DNA from: Cellulosilyticum ruminicola JCM 14822
GTDB lineage: Bacteria; Bacillota; Clostridia; Lachnospirales; Cellulosilyticaceae
NCBI RefSeq assembly: GCF_001311925.1
Contig: NZ_BBCG01000002.1
Coordinates: forward strand, 62,001-126,000
Direction of reading: 5' to 3'
Length of the DNA stretch: 64,000 bases
Of the stretch, positions 53,660 through 62,201 are shown piece after piece. A program made the translations under genes and the position numbers. The notes beneath the pieces were generated by a model that saw only the letters and a program-made list of their open reading frames with translations, made no database searches and was not told the DNA's origin. Every line of letters starts with the position of its first letter. Positions within the stretch are counted from its first letter, which is position 1.

Positions 53660-53862
53660 GAAAAAGCTGACAACTCTTTTTATATAATAGGATTTGATTA
53701 CTTTTTTATTATACTGGAAAAGGTTCTGATTTATCAATGCACTATGTACCTATAAAAATACATATTATTTTGTTTAATTGTTACCATAATATGGTAGCCC
53801 TAATTTTATGTCTATCTTTTATTAGCTATTTCCCTAAAAAGATTATCAAACTATACTAAATA

Positions 53863-54273
53863 TTATAAATCTTCCCCAACAAGCGCTTCTAAAATTTCAC
53901 AAGCGTCTTTTACAAAATCACCACACATTTCAAAATGACTACCTGAACGATTCTCAAGGAGTGTTCCACAGACGCTTGAGCCATGTTTATCTTTAAAACG
54001 TGTTGAAAACTCTTTTACAAGTCTGAAAGTCTTAAGTCTTGCTTCACCATCACTAGCCTCTGTACGTCCATATAATAAACTAATAACCATATAAGCTCCT
54101 GTTACTGCGCCACATTCACCTCTCATGCCGCCCATGCCACCACCAAATCCTTGAGAAACTTTAAGCGCCATGTTATAGTCCATTCCCAAATCTTTTGCAT
54201 ATGCAGCAAATACAGCCTGTGAACAAGAAAATCCCTCTTTAAATATTGCTAATGCTTCCTCTACTTTACTCAT
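53863..54273 (-). CDS. C_GCAxxG_C_C family redox protein
   Basis: The 136-residue protein has the defining cysteine pattern of the family: FSCSQAVFAAYAKDLGMDY, then GECGAVTGAYMVISLLYG, then SSVCGTLL and MCGDFVKDACEILE near the C-terminus. The glycine-rich FGGGMGGMRGECG segment is the family signature. It is a small cytosolic protein thought to bind a redox cofactor or metal; no precise role is established. ATG follows AGAGGAAG. It is encoded alone between the MITE and aspS. Confidence 0.88.
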   Translation of the reverse strand: MSKVEEALAIFKEGFSCSQAVFAAYAKDLGMDYNMALKVSQGFGGGMGGMRGECGAVTGAYMVISLLYGRTEASDGEARLKTFRLVKEFSTRFKDKHGSSVCGTLLENRSGSHFEMCGDFVKDACEILEALVGEDL

Positions 54274-54358
54274 CTTACTTCCTCTTTTCTATAGTTTTTC
54301 TCCTACTTATTATACAATCTTTTGTATATATTTTAAATTTATATTAAATTATAAAAAT

Positions 54359-54402
54359 AGATACAAAAAGGCACATACACAACGTACGCGCCCTTGTATC
54401 TA
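54359..54402 (-). terminator. Hairpin downstream of aspS
   Basis: TAGATACAA and TTGTATCTA close a hairpin whose upper part (GGC/GCC) also pairs. It lies 340 bases past the aspS stop and could end read-through; there is no long U-run. The region 54403-54743 is AT-rich with no gene I can see. Confidence 0.35.
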
Positions 54403-54743
54403 TAAAATGAAATACAATTAACTTTATGGTATCTTCATTATACTTAATCCACTTAAATTTAACAATAGTTAAAACGAATAAATTTTCAAATAATTTGATT
54501 TATTTTCCGTCAATTTGACGTAAAATAAAAATCATGCCTCTTCATTATAGTTTTGTGTATCAAATCTATACATTTTAAACATATTCCTAGCATATGCTTC
54601 AACTCTACCATATGTAAATAAAAATTTTTTACTTACATCTTACTTAACTTTAATTTTATTAAGTTAAATGTAAAAATTATTTACTTACATATAAAAAAGC
54701 TGCCCTGGAAACTTTCTAAGACAACTTTTCTATATAAATTTTA

Positions 54744-56546
54744 TTATTCTTCTACAGTTTCTTCTACTGCAGCTTGAATAGCAATTGCTAATTCATCTAA
54801 TTGTTTTTGATCTACTAAACCTGGTGCTTCTGTCATTAAACAGCTTGCATCTTTTACTTTAGGGAATGCAATTACGTCACGAATGCTTTCAGCCTGAGCC
54901 ATAAGCATAATCATACGGTCAAGACCGAATGCGAGTCCTCCGTGTGGTGGTACACCATATTTAAATGCATTTAATAAGAATCCAAAACGTTCTTCTGCTT
55001 GTTCATCTGTGAATCCAAGAAGGTTGAACATTCTTTTTTGGATATCGTTTTGGTAAATACGGATACTACCGCCACCAAGTTCGCATCCATTAAGTGCAAG
55101 GTCATAAGCTTTTGCTCTTACTGCACCTGGATTTGTTTCCATAAGTGGTAAATCTTCATCCATTGGCATTGTGAATGGGTGGTGCATAGCTACATATCTT
55201 CCTGCTTCTTCATCATACTCAAGAAGTGGGAATTCTGTAATCCATACGAATCTGAATTCATCTTTATTGATAAGATTAAGTCTCCTAGCCACTTCAAGAC
55301 GAAGTGCACCAAGTGTAGCAAATACTACTGATGGTTTATCCGCTACTACTAAAATAAGGTCATCTTTATCTGCACCCATTTTTTCTTTGATAGCTGCAAT
55401 TGTTTCTTCATTTAAGAATTTAGCGAATGAAGATTTTTCTTCTCCATCTGTTTTAATTTGATGCCAAGCTACACCTTTAGCTCCAAAGTCTTGTCCGTAT
55501 TTAACTAATGCATCAATTTGTTTGCGTCCTAAGTCTCCCATACCTTTGGCATTGATAGCTCTTACTGTGCCACCATTTGCGATAGCATTTTCAAATACAG
55601 CAAATCCACACCCTTTAACGATGTCTGTTAAATCGTTAAGTTCTACACCGAAACGAAGGTCTGGTTTATCGCTACCGAAACGATCCATAGCTTCAGCATA
55701 TGTCATTCTTTGGATTGGAAGTTGTACTTCGATACCCATAGTTTCTTTGAATACTTGATGAATAAGTCTTTCGTTTACACCCATAACGTCATCAGCATCT
55801 ACGAAAGAAAGTTCCATATCGATTTGTGTGAATTCTGGTTGACGATCTGCACGAAGGTCTTCGTCACGGAAACATTTTACGATTTGGAAATATCTATCAT
55901 ACCCTGATACCATAAGTAATTGTTTGAATAATTGTGGTGATTGTGGTAATGCATAAAAATTACCTGGGTGTACACGAGATGGTACTAAATAGTCACGCGC
56001 ACCTTCTGGTGTTGATTTTGTAAGCATAGGTGTTTCGATTTCAAGGAATCCTTCTGTTTCAAGGAAACGACGTACACTTTGTGCTACTTTACTACGAAGA
56101 ATAAGATTTTTTTGCATATCAGCTCTTCTAAGGTCAAGGTAACGATATTTTAAACGAAGTTCTTCTTTTGTATCAATGTTTTCTAAGATTTCGAATGGTG
56201 TTGTTTCAGCTTCTGAAAGGATGCGAAGTTCTTTCACATCAATTTCGATATCTCCTGTTTGCATTGATTTATTTGCATCTGTTCCACGAGATACTACTGT
56301 CCCGCGAGCAGCGATTACATATTCACTTCTAAGTGTTTCAGCTTTTTCAAATACTTCTTTCTCTGTGTTTTCATTAAAAGATAATTGTAAAAGACCTGAA
56401 CGGTCACGAAGTGTGATGAATAAAATTTGTCCTAAGTTTCTTCTTCTTTGTACCCATCCCATTACAACAACTTCTTGGCCAACGTTAGCGGCACTGAGTT
56501 CTGTACAACGATGAGTTCTTTTTAAACCTTGCATTGATTCTGACAT
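54744..56546 (-). CDS. aspS: Aspartate-tRNA ligase
   Basis: A class II aminoacyl-tRNA synthetase that charges tRNA-Asp with aspartate. The 600-residue protein has the OB-fold anticodon domain (VVMGWVQRRRNLGQILFITL), motif 2 QSPQLFKQLLMVSGYDRYFQ with FRDEDLRADRQPEFTQIDME, the bacterial GAD insertion domain (about 280-420) and motif 3 GLAFGLDRMIMLM. The length with the GAD domain is the bacterial-type AspRS. ATG has AGGAGG. It is the second gene of the hisS-aspS unit, separated from hisS by a 520-base spacer containing a long inverted repeat. Confidence 0.97.
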   Translation of the reverse strand: MSESMQGLKRTHRCTELSAANVGQEVVVMGWVQRRRNLGQILFITLRDRSGLLQLSFNENTEKEVFEKAETLRSEYVIAARGTVVSRGTDANKSMQTGDIEIDVKELRILSEAETTPFEILENIDTKEELRLKYRYLDLRRADMQKNLILRSKVAQSVRRFLETEGFLEIETPMLTKSTPEGARDYLVPSRVHPGNFYALPQSPQLFKQLLMVSGYDRYFQIVKCFRDEDLRADRQPEFTQIDMELSFVDADDVMGVNERLIHQVFKETMGIEVQLPIQRMTYAEAMDRFGSDKPDLRFGVELNDLTDIVKGCGFAVFENAIANGGTVRAINAKGMGDLGRKQIDALVKYGQDFGAKGVAWHQIKTDGEEKSSFAKFLNEETIAAIKEKMGADKDDLILVVADKPSVVFATLGALRLEVARRLNLINKDEFRFVWITEFPLLEYDEEAGRYVAMHHPFTMPMDEDLPLMETNPGAVRAKAYDLALNGCELGGGSIRIYQNDIQKRMFNLLGFTDEQAEERFGFLLNAFKYGVPPHGGLAFGLDRMIMLMAQAESIRDVIAFPKVKDASCLMTEAPGLVDQKQLDELAIAIQAAVEETVEE

Positions 56547-56590
56547 AATGAGCCTCCTATTTAGGGTACTTAATGAGGAGGGCCGGGGCC

Positions 56591-56787
56591 GGAGGTGTGA
56601 GTGTGAGTGTGACTTCCGATTTCTAACTGCGTGTTTTGGGAATAACTAAGCTCATTTTTTGATAAACGTGCTGAACTCCCTCCGCTATCGCTTCGGTCAA
56701 ACAGCAGCACTAAGTGCCATCAAAAATTGGCTAAGTTATTCTTCCAAAACACTCCGTAATGAAATCTTCAGTCACACTCACACCTCC
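56591..56787. repeat. Long imperfect inverted repeat between hisS and aspS
   Basis: Outer arms GGAGGTGTGAGTGTGA (from 56591) and TCACACTCACACCTCC (to 56787) match perfectly apart from one extra GTGTGA unit in the left arm. Inner arms 56631-56663 (GTGTTTTGGGAATAACT...) and 56719-56752 (...AGTTATTCTTCCAAAACAC) also pair, with a GC-rich centre CTCCGCTATCGCTTCGGTC. Base composition differs sharply from the surroundings. It has no ORF and looks like a palindromic intergenic repeat or MITE; in RNA it would fold into a hairpin of nearly 200 bases. Confidence 0.75.
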
Positions 56788-57069
56788 ATCCCCTGGTCTC
56801 CTATTAAGTAAAATTTTCGTCTATGTTTTTAGATGATGTTTTTTGCTTGACAGATAGGTCAAGTGCTTTATCTGGGATTTTGTTAATGTGTTGTACTTGA
56901 TTAGACTGGGTTGGCTTGTAAGTTTACTTGGTGTAAACTTGAAGCATATACCTTTTATGTTTACCTGATTGGTTATGCTTTCGAGTTTATGTGCTCGTTT
57001 CACCGCACATCGCCTAGTCTTTCTCACCGTAAGCCTAGTCTACTTGCAAGCAGGTTAAAGGGTAAAATA
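56788..57069. other. Gene-free spacer with strong G/T bias
   Basis: The plus strand is unusually rich in G and T with short repeats (CTTGACAGATAGGTCAAG at 56845-56862 is a small hairpin). An open frame of 68 codons on the minus strand has no ribosome binding site and a biased Lys/Thr/Ser composition, so I do not call it. No RNA gene was recognised. Confidence 0.4.
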
Positions 57070-58344
57070 TTAGTCTTCTACGCCTTTGATTGTGTTTTTT
57101 ACTACTTGTACAAATTGGTTAAGTGGAATAGTTACAGCGTCTCCTGATTCCATTTCTTTGAGTTGGATTTCGCCGTTTTCTAGTTCGCTTTCGCCGATGA
57201 TTGCTGAGTAGCGTGCGTTAATTTTGTTTGCATATTTCATTTGTGCTTTGATACTTCTTGCGAGGTGATCTGTTTCTGCGCTGATACCTTCTTGTCTTAA
57301 TAAGTTAACAAGTTTGATGGCTTCAACTTTGGCTACGTCTCCTCTGAATCCAATGAAGATATCTCTTGCAGCTGGTTTTAGTGCGTCTTTGTTTTCTGCA
57401 TCGCGAACGATTACGAGTCTTTCCATACCTGCACCGAATCCTACTGCTGGTACGTGTTTGCCTCCGATTTCGTCTACGAGTCTATCGTAACGTCCTCCAC
57501 CGCAAACTGTTCCTTGTGCTCCGATATCGTTTGAAACGAATTCGAATACTGTTTTTGTATAGTAATCAAGACCACGTACAATACCTGGGTCAATTACAAA
57601 TGGAATACCCATAGCTGTAAGTAAGCTTTGAAGTTCTTCAAAGTGTGCTCTACATCCTTCATCTAATGAATCTAATGTAGTTGGAGCATTTTGTAAGTGT
57701 TCTTGACACTCTGGGTTTTTACAGTCTAAAACACGAAGTGGATTTTTTTCCATTCTTTCTTGACAAAGAGGACAGAGATGTTCTCTTTTTTCGTATAAGA
57801 AGTTTTTAAGTGTTTCATTGTATTTTTTTCTACATTCTGGTCCACCTAAAGAGTTAAGATGAAGCTCTACTTTGTTAATTCCTAATCTTTTAAGTAAAGT
57901 TGAACCTAAAGCGATAACTTCAGCATCTGCTGTTGGTGAATCTGTTCCAAACATTTCTACACCGAATTGGTGGAATTGTCTTTGACGACCTGCTTGTGGT
58001 CTTTCATACCTAAATGTTGGTGAGATGTAGTAGAGTTTAGTAGGTTGTGTATCTGCATACATGCTATGTTCTAAGAAAGCTCTTACTACGGCTGCTGTAC
58101 TTTCAGGTTTAAGGGTAATATCATTATTTCCTTTGTCTGTGAAAGAATACATTTCTTTATTTACAACATCTGTCGTTTCACCAACGCCTCTTTTAAAGAG
58201 GTTTGTGAATTCGAACATTGGTGTTCTAATTTGGTTAAAGCAGAAATCGTCACATAAGCCTCTAATGATTTCTTCCATGTCTAACCATTTTCTCATTTCT
58301 TCTCCAAAGATATCTTTGGTTCCTTTAAGGGCACGAAGTTCCAT
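57070..58344 (-). CDS. hisS: Histidine-tRNA ligase
   Basis: A class II synthetase of 424 residues that charges tRNA-His. Motif 1 region RALKGTKDIFGEEMRKW, motif 2 TFRYERPQAGRQRQFHQFGV, the HisA block VRGLDYYTKTVFEFV and HisB-like GGGRYDRLVDEIGGKHVPAV, then GFGAGMERLVIV (motif 3) and a C-terminal anticodon domain. The insertion domain carries CPLCQERMEKNPLRVLDCKNPEC, a four-Cys zinc-finger-like element found in some clostridial HisRS. A T-box leader with a His specifier lies upstream. ATG has AAAGGAG. Confidence 0.97.
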   Translation of the reverse strand: MELRALKGTKDIFGEEMRKWLDMEEIIRGLCDDFCFNQIRTPMFEFTNLFKRGVGETTDVVNKEMYSFTDKGNNDITLKPESTAAVVRAFLEHSMYADTQPTKLYYISPTFRYERPQAGRQRQFHQFGVEMFGTDSPTADAEVIALGSTLLKRLGINKVELHLNSLGGPECRKKYNETLKNFLYEKREHLCPLCQERMEKNPLRVLDCKNPECQEHLQNAPTTLDSLDEGCRAHFEELQSLLTAMGIPFVIDPGIVRGLDYYTKTVFEFVSNDIGAQGTVCGGGRYDRLVDEIGGKHVPAVGFGAGMERLVIVRDAENKDALKPAARDIFIGFRGDVAKVEAIKLVNLLRQEGISAETDHLARSIKAQMKYANKINARYSAIIGESELENGEIQLKEMESGDAVTIPLNQFVQVVKNTIKGVED

Positions 58345-58394
58345 AACTTACTCCTTTCATTTGTACATCTTATTAAATAACTAATTTATGCAAT

Positions 58395-58645
58395 AAAAAA
58401 CGCCCCTGACATAACTGTCAGGGACGATATTACCGTGTTGCCACCCTGTTTCAAAGTATATGCTTTTATAGTATAACCATAAACAAAAATACTTTGCACT
58501 TTATAAGCGGATAACGCTGCTTAGGCGTCGCCTCCTACTTATAATGTTTCAGAGACACTCTCCAAGATGTCTTCAAAGCTATTTGTGAACTTTCAGCCTG
58601 GATTCACTCTCTGATGGGTAAGCTTCTACTTCTTCTTGTCATCGA
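58395..58645 (-). ncRNA. T-box leader (histidine) of hisS-aspS
   Basis: Read on the minus strand, the leader contains a stem I region, the specifier CAT (His) at 58569-58567 in the context GAAGACATCTTGGAGAG, the T-box AGGGTGGCAACACGG (58433-58447) and a GC-rich terminator CGTCCCTGACA..TGTCAGGGGCG with a T-run. Uncharged tRNA-His would pair with the specifier and the T-box and favour the antiterminator, raising hisS-aspS expression when histidine is short. Confidence 0.93.
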
Positions 58646-58707
58646 TTTAATAGTGTATTATTTTTATATTGTACCAAAGTTTCTGCTTTAGTCAACCCCT
58701 TGCACTA

Positions 58708-59601
58708 TTAAAATAATAAACTATCTACTGCTTCTACAAGTTCTCCGATAGAAGGTTTACTAATTTGACGATCTGCACCAACTCTTTCACCTTTGTGGTG
58801 TAAATCTGCTGTAATAAGTGATGAGAAGATTACAACTGGTAATGTATTTAAAATACCATCTTCTTTAATTTTACGTGTTACAGTATGTCCATCTAAAATA
58901 GGCATTTCAATATCTGTTATTAATAAATCAATCTCTTGATTAAATTCATTACCATATTTTTCTTTAAGTTTATAAATAGCTTCTAATACCTCTTTACCAT
59001 TATCAAACTCTACAATATTTGTGTAACCTGCTGCACCTAAAGTTTCTTTTAAAAGTTCGCGAATTGTTTTTGAATCATCTGCCATGTAAATACGTTTAGC
59101 TTGACGTTCTTGTTTTAAAACGATACCATTTTTCATTTCTGCCATTTGATCTTTTGATAAATCAGCAATAATTTTTTCAAAGTCTAACATTAATAAGATA
59201 CCATTGTCGGTTAAGATATTTCCTACTGCTAATGAAGCTCTTACTAATGAGTCTGGTTTTGTAATATCAGACCATTTAATTCTTTGAATACCTGCAATGC
59301 TGTCTACAGCAAACATAACTTGTTTTTTATTGAACTCACAAACAAGTGCCATTTTTCTCTCTGATAAGTCTGTTTGTTTTTTATCTAAGATATAGCTTAA
59401 GTCTACAACTGTCATAACTTGGTCACGTACATTTGTAAGTCCTAAAATGCTCTTATTCTGATCTGCTGCTGGTCTTACTTCACTTAATTGAATAATTTCT
59501 CTTGCCTTTAATACATTAATGCAATAGCTATTTCCATTTACAACAAAGACAATGACCTCTAACTCCCCAGTTCCTACATCTAATAAAATTGCTTCTTCCA
59601 T
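58708..59601 (-). CDS. cheV: Chemotaxis coupling protein CheV
   Basis: The 297-residue protein joins an N-terminal CheW domain (VIVFVVNGNSYCINVLKAREI, VRPAADQNKSILGLTNVRDQ, about 12-150) to a C-terminal receiver domain (IYMADDSKTIRELLKETLGA; phospho-Asp in LLITDIEMPILDG; Lys in RQISKPSIGELVEAV). CheV links chemoreceptors to CheA and adapts the array through phosphorylation. It is encoded alone; an MCP relic at 63 kb is the only other chemotaxis trace in the window. Confidence 0.93.
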   Translation of the reverse strand: MEEAILLDVGTGELEVIVFVVNGNSYCINVLKAREIIQLSEVRPAADQNKSILGLTNVRDQVMTVVDLSYILDKKQTDLSERKMALVCEFNKKQVMFAVDSIAGIQRIKWSDITKPDSLVRASLAVGNILTDNGILLMLDFEKIIADLSKDQMAEMKNGIVLKQERQAKRIYMADDSKTIRELLKETLGAAGYTNIVEFDNGKEVLEAIYKLKEKYGNEFNQEIDLLITDIEMPILDGHTVTRKIKEDGILNTLPVVIFSSLITADLHHKGERVGADRQISKPSIGELVEAVDSLLF

Positions 59602-59728
59602 GTACTCACTTCCCTCTCTATATTCAAATACTTACCATAAATCTTTCAATTCGTATTTTGTGACATTATACTCTTATATGTATCGGCATAAATTTCTATA
59701 ACCTTAACCCAATTCTATGCACTAAAAC

Positions 59729-59768
59729 AAAAAGGGGCAGGCACATCCTCATGTACCCAACCCTTTCC
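59729..59768 (-). terminator. Terminator of deoC
   Basis: On the minus strand AGGGTTGGGTACAT and ATGTGCCTGCCCCT pair (with wobble) around GAGG, followed by TTTTTG. It overlaps the end of deoC by no more than a few bases. Confidence 0.7.
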
Positions 59769-59770
59769 GA

Positions 59771-60457
59771 TTAGTAATCTCCGTTTTCCTGTATTTTTGC
59801 ACCTGTTACAATTGCAATACTTCTGCTTACACCAAGTCTTTCTGCTCCTGCTTCTACCATAGCTTTTGCAGTTTGTGCATCTCCGATACCACCTGATGCT
59901 TTTACTTTAATGCGTCCAGCTGCTACTTTGCTCATAAGACTTACATCTTCAATTGTTGCACCACCAGTTCCAAATCCTGTTGATGTTTTAATGAAGTCTG
60001 CTCCTGCTTCTACAACGATTTCTGTTACTTTCTCAATTTCTTCACTTGTAAGATAACATGTTTCTACAATCACTTTCACAATTGTATTTGGATTTGTTTG
60101 TTTACACGCTTTTACAACTTCTTCAATATCGAATTTCACATAATCATACTTTTCATCTTTTAATGCACCTACATTGATAACCATATCAACATCTGTTGCA
60201 CCATTTAAAATAGCTTCTTTTGCTTCAAAAGCCTTAGCTGCTGGTGTTTCGTTTCCTAAAGGAAAACCTACAACTGTTGTAACGCCTACACCTGTATCTG
60301 CTAATAATTGATTTGCCATACCTACATAGCAAGTAGGTACACATACTGTTTTAAAACTATGTTCAATAGCTTCATTACAAAGCTTTCTAATATCATCTTC
60401 TGTAGTTGTTGCTTTTAATGCAGTATGATCGATTAATTGTGCTAAGTCTTTCATCAT
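59771..60457 (-). CDS. deoC: Deoxyribose-phosphate aldolase
   Basis: This class I aldolase splits 2-deoxyribose 5-phosphate into glyceraldehyde 3-phosphate and acetaldehyde in deoxynucleoside catabolism. Motifs: LIDHTALKATTTEDDIRKLC at the N-terminus, VVGFPLGNETPAAKAFEAKE, DVDMVINVGALKDEKYDYV, KVIVETCYLTSEE with the proton-relay and ADFIKTSTGFGTGGATIEDV with the Schiff-base Lys, then VKASGGIGDAQTAKAMVEAG. Length about 228 residues fits the family. Start at the ATG at 60457 (or the next codon) behind AGAAGG; an earlier ATG at 60556 gives a non-homologous extension. Encoded without other nucleoside genes. Confidence 0.95.
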   Translation of the reverse strand: MMKDLAQLIDHTALKATTTEDDIRKLCNEAIEHSFKTVCVPTCYVGMANQLLADTGVGVTTVVGFPLGNETPAAKAFEAKEAILNGATDVDMVINVGALKDEKYDYVKFDIEEVVKACKQTNPNTIVKVIVETCYLTSEEIEKVTEIVVEAGADFIKTSTGFGTGGATIEDVSLMSKVAAGRIKVKASGGIGDAQTAKAMVEAGAERLGVSRSIAIVTGAKIQENGDY

Positions 60458-60667
60458 ATAAGCCTTCTTTCTCTTATGAATTTTTGTCTCACTGCCTATT
60501 CTCTCACAGTGCTTTCTAGTCTTTACTATATTATCATAGGCACATTTGTTGTACAAGCTTTTAACCTGTATTTTTCTAAAGTCTTAATAAAATTACATTA
60601 ATTTGCATATCTTAAACAGCTCGTCATATATATGTATTAGGACATCTTATTTAAAAGGAGGGTACTT

Positions 60668-61324
60668 ATGTCTAATCCTAAGTTTTTAGTATTTAAGCTT
60701 AAAGACCTTAAAATTCCTGTTCTTATTATTTTAGTTGCTATACTACTACTTATCTTCTTACTCTTTAGAAATAAAGCAAGTGCTCAAACATTTGCACCAG
60801 CAGATACGTATCAAGATGGACAGTACATAGCAGGAATATCTCTTTCTGACACAACAATGGATTTGGTTGTACAGGTTACAGATGGACAGATTACTTCTGT
60901 ATCATTAACTGACTTATCTAATGATTCTACTAGCCTTTATGATGACCTTGTAGCAAGCATCGACTACGTAAATACTTATGTTACAGCTACACAATCTACT
61001 GAACTTCCTGCAAATGCTACAACTTCTCCAGCTACTAATATGTTAATGGATGCTGTAAAAGTTGCACTCTCTGATGATGCAAATGCACAAGTTCTATCTA
61101 CTTATGAAAAACTTGACATTTCAAACCAAGATGATATCTTCGTAGATGAATTTAGTGATGAAGATTATACACAAAACACAGAATCCAATTCAGCAGATTC
61201 TTCTACAAGTAATGATGAGGCTGCTGAAATTACACCAACAGATACGGATGTAAGTTCAAGTGCAGATTCATCTCTAACAGATTCCGCTCCTACTTCTATT
61301 ATGGAAGAAGATATTGTAGAGTGA
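60668..61324 (+). CDS. Membrane-anchored secreted protein with FMN-binding-like domain
   Basis: The 218-residue product has one N-terminal helix (about 17-36, LIILVAILLLIFLLF) and an external part: FAPADTYQDGQYIAGISLSD, MDLVVQVTDGQITSVSLTDL, ending in an acidic Ser/Thr-rich tail. The strand pattern DGxYxG..VxVxDGxITxVxL resembles FMN-binding domain proteins (RnfG-like), but the usual SGAT flavinylation motif is not present; the segment NATTSPATNMLMDAVKVAL may be its degenerate equivalent. It therefore may not bind FMN. ATG lies after AAAGGAGGG. Encoded alone, followed by a terminator. Confidence 0.7.
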   Translation: MSNPKFLVFKLKDLKIPVLIILVAILLLIFLLFRNKASAQTFAPADTYQDGQYIAGISLSDTTMDLVVQVTDGQITSVSLTDLSNDSTSLYDDLVASIDYVNTYVTATQSTELPANATTSPATNMLMDAVKVALSDDANAQVLSTYEKLDISNQDDIFVDEFSDEDYTQNTESNSADSSTSNDEAAEITPTDTDVSSSADSSLTDSAPTSIMEEDIVE

Positions 61325-61359
61325 TTCTTTCTTATTTTTATTATTCATAAGTGCATTTT

Positions 61360-61398
61360 AAGAAACTATTTTAGATTCTCTATAAATAGTTTCTTTTT
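61360..61398 (+). terminator. Terminator of the membrane-anchored protein gene
   Basis: AAGAAACTATTT and AAATAGTTTCTT form a 12-base stem, followed by a T-run, 36 bases past the stop. Confidence 0.85.
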
Positions 61399-61422
61399 TT
61401 ATTATTTAGCATTCCCTATATT

Positions 61423-62053
61423 TCACGCCTTTTCTATATATGATTTTATAAAGCTTTCAATATATTCAGCTGTAGCTTCTATACCTAATACACTACTATC
61501 TATAGATAGTTGATAGAGCTGTGTTTGTCCCCATTTATTGCCCGTATAGTAATTGTAATAAGTTGCACGTTTCTTATCTATTTTATTAATCTTTTGTTCT
61601 GCTTTATCTTGTGGCAAATCATAATATTTAATAGCATGTTGAATTCTTGTTTCAAGTGGTGCATGCACAAATATATTGATACAATTTTTACAGTCTCTTA
61701 AAATATAGTCGGCACAACGCCCTACAATGACACAACTTTCTTCTTCTGCAATTTTTTTAATAATATTAGATTCCAAAATAAAAAAGTTTATCATTAATAG
61801 GTAAATCTAATATAGGTGCTGCATGACTCCCCATCATATAGCTTCCTGAAACAATAGAATATAACAAGCTACTTACTGCTGTTTCATCTACTTTTTCAAA
61901 AACCTCTTTGCTTATACCGCTTTCTTTGGCTGCTAAATCTATAATTTCCTTATCATAAAATTTAATTCCTAGCGCCTGGGCAAGTTTTCTTCCTATCTCT
62001 CGTCCACCACTGCCATATTCTCTCCCAATTGTAATCACTAACTTCTCTGCCAT
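61423..62053 (-). pseudogene. Cytidylate kinase-like protein, frameshifted
   Basis: A P-loop kinase-like protein of the cytidylate-kinase-like family common in Clostridia. First frame (61766-62053): VITIGREYGSGGREIGRKLA with the P-loop GREYGSGGREIG, then GIKFYDKEIIDLAAKESGIS. It loses register after PINDKLF. The second frame (61423-61794) continues ILESNIIKKIAEEESCVIVG, RCADYILRDCKN, FVHAPLETRIQHAIKY and NYYTGNKWGQTQLYQLSIDS. Six T residues at 61780-61785 (plus-strand A-run) need to be five to join the frames, giving about 209 residues. The substrate of this family is not established. ATG has AAGGGGGG. Confidence 0.82.
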
Positions 62054-62201
62054 ACAAATCCCCCCTTGTACTGCTTACAAAGTGCCAATACTTCATATAC
62101 AATACCCATTATGTACGTATAGAAAATTATCTATATTATATAATTTATTATACTATTCAATTATATAATATTCAATTTAATTTAAAATCCCCCCTAAACC
62201 C

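Noticed and set aside
56821-57027. 68-codon minus-strand frame between aspS and hisS
   Set aside because: No ribosome binding site, strongly biased composition and no family resemblance; it lies in a G/T-biased spacer.
60668-61324. Calling the protein a true FMN-binding RnfG-like subunit
   Set aside because: The strand pattern is similar, but the SGAT flavinylation motif is absent and no rnf genes are near.
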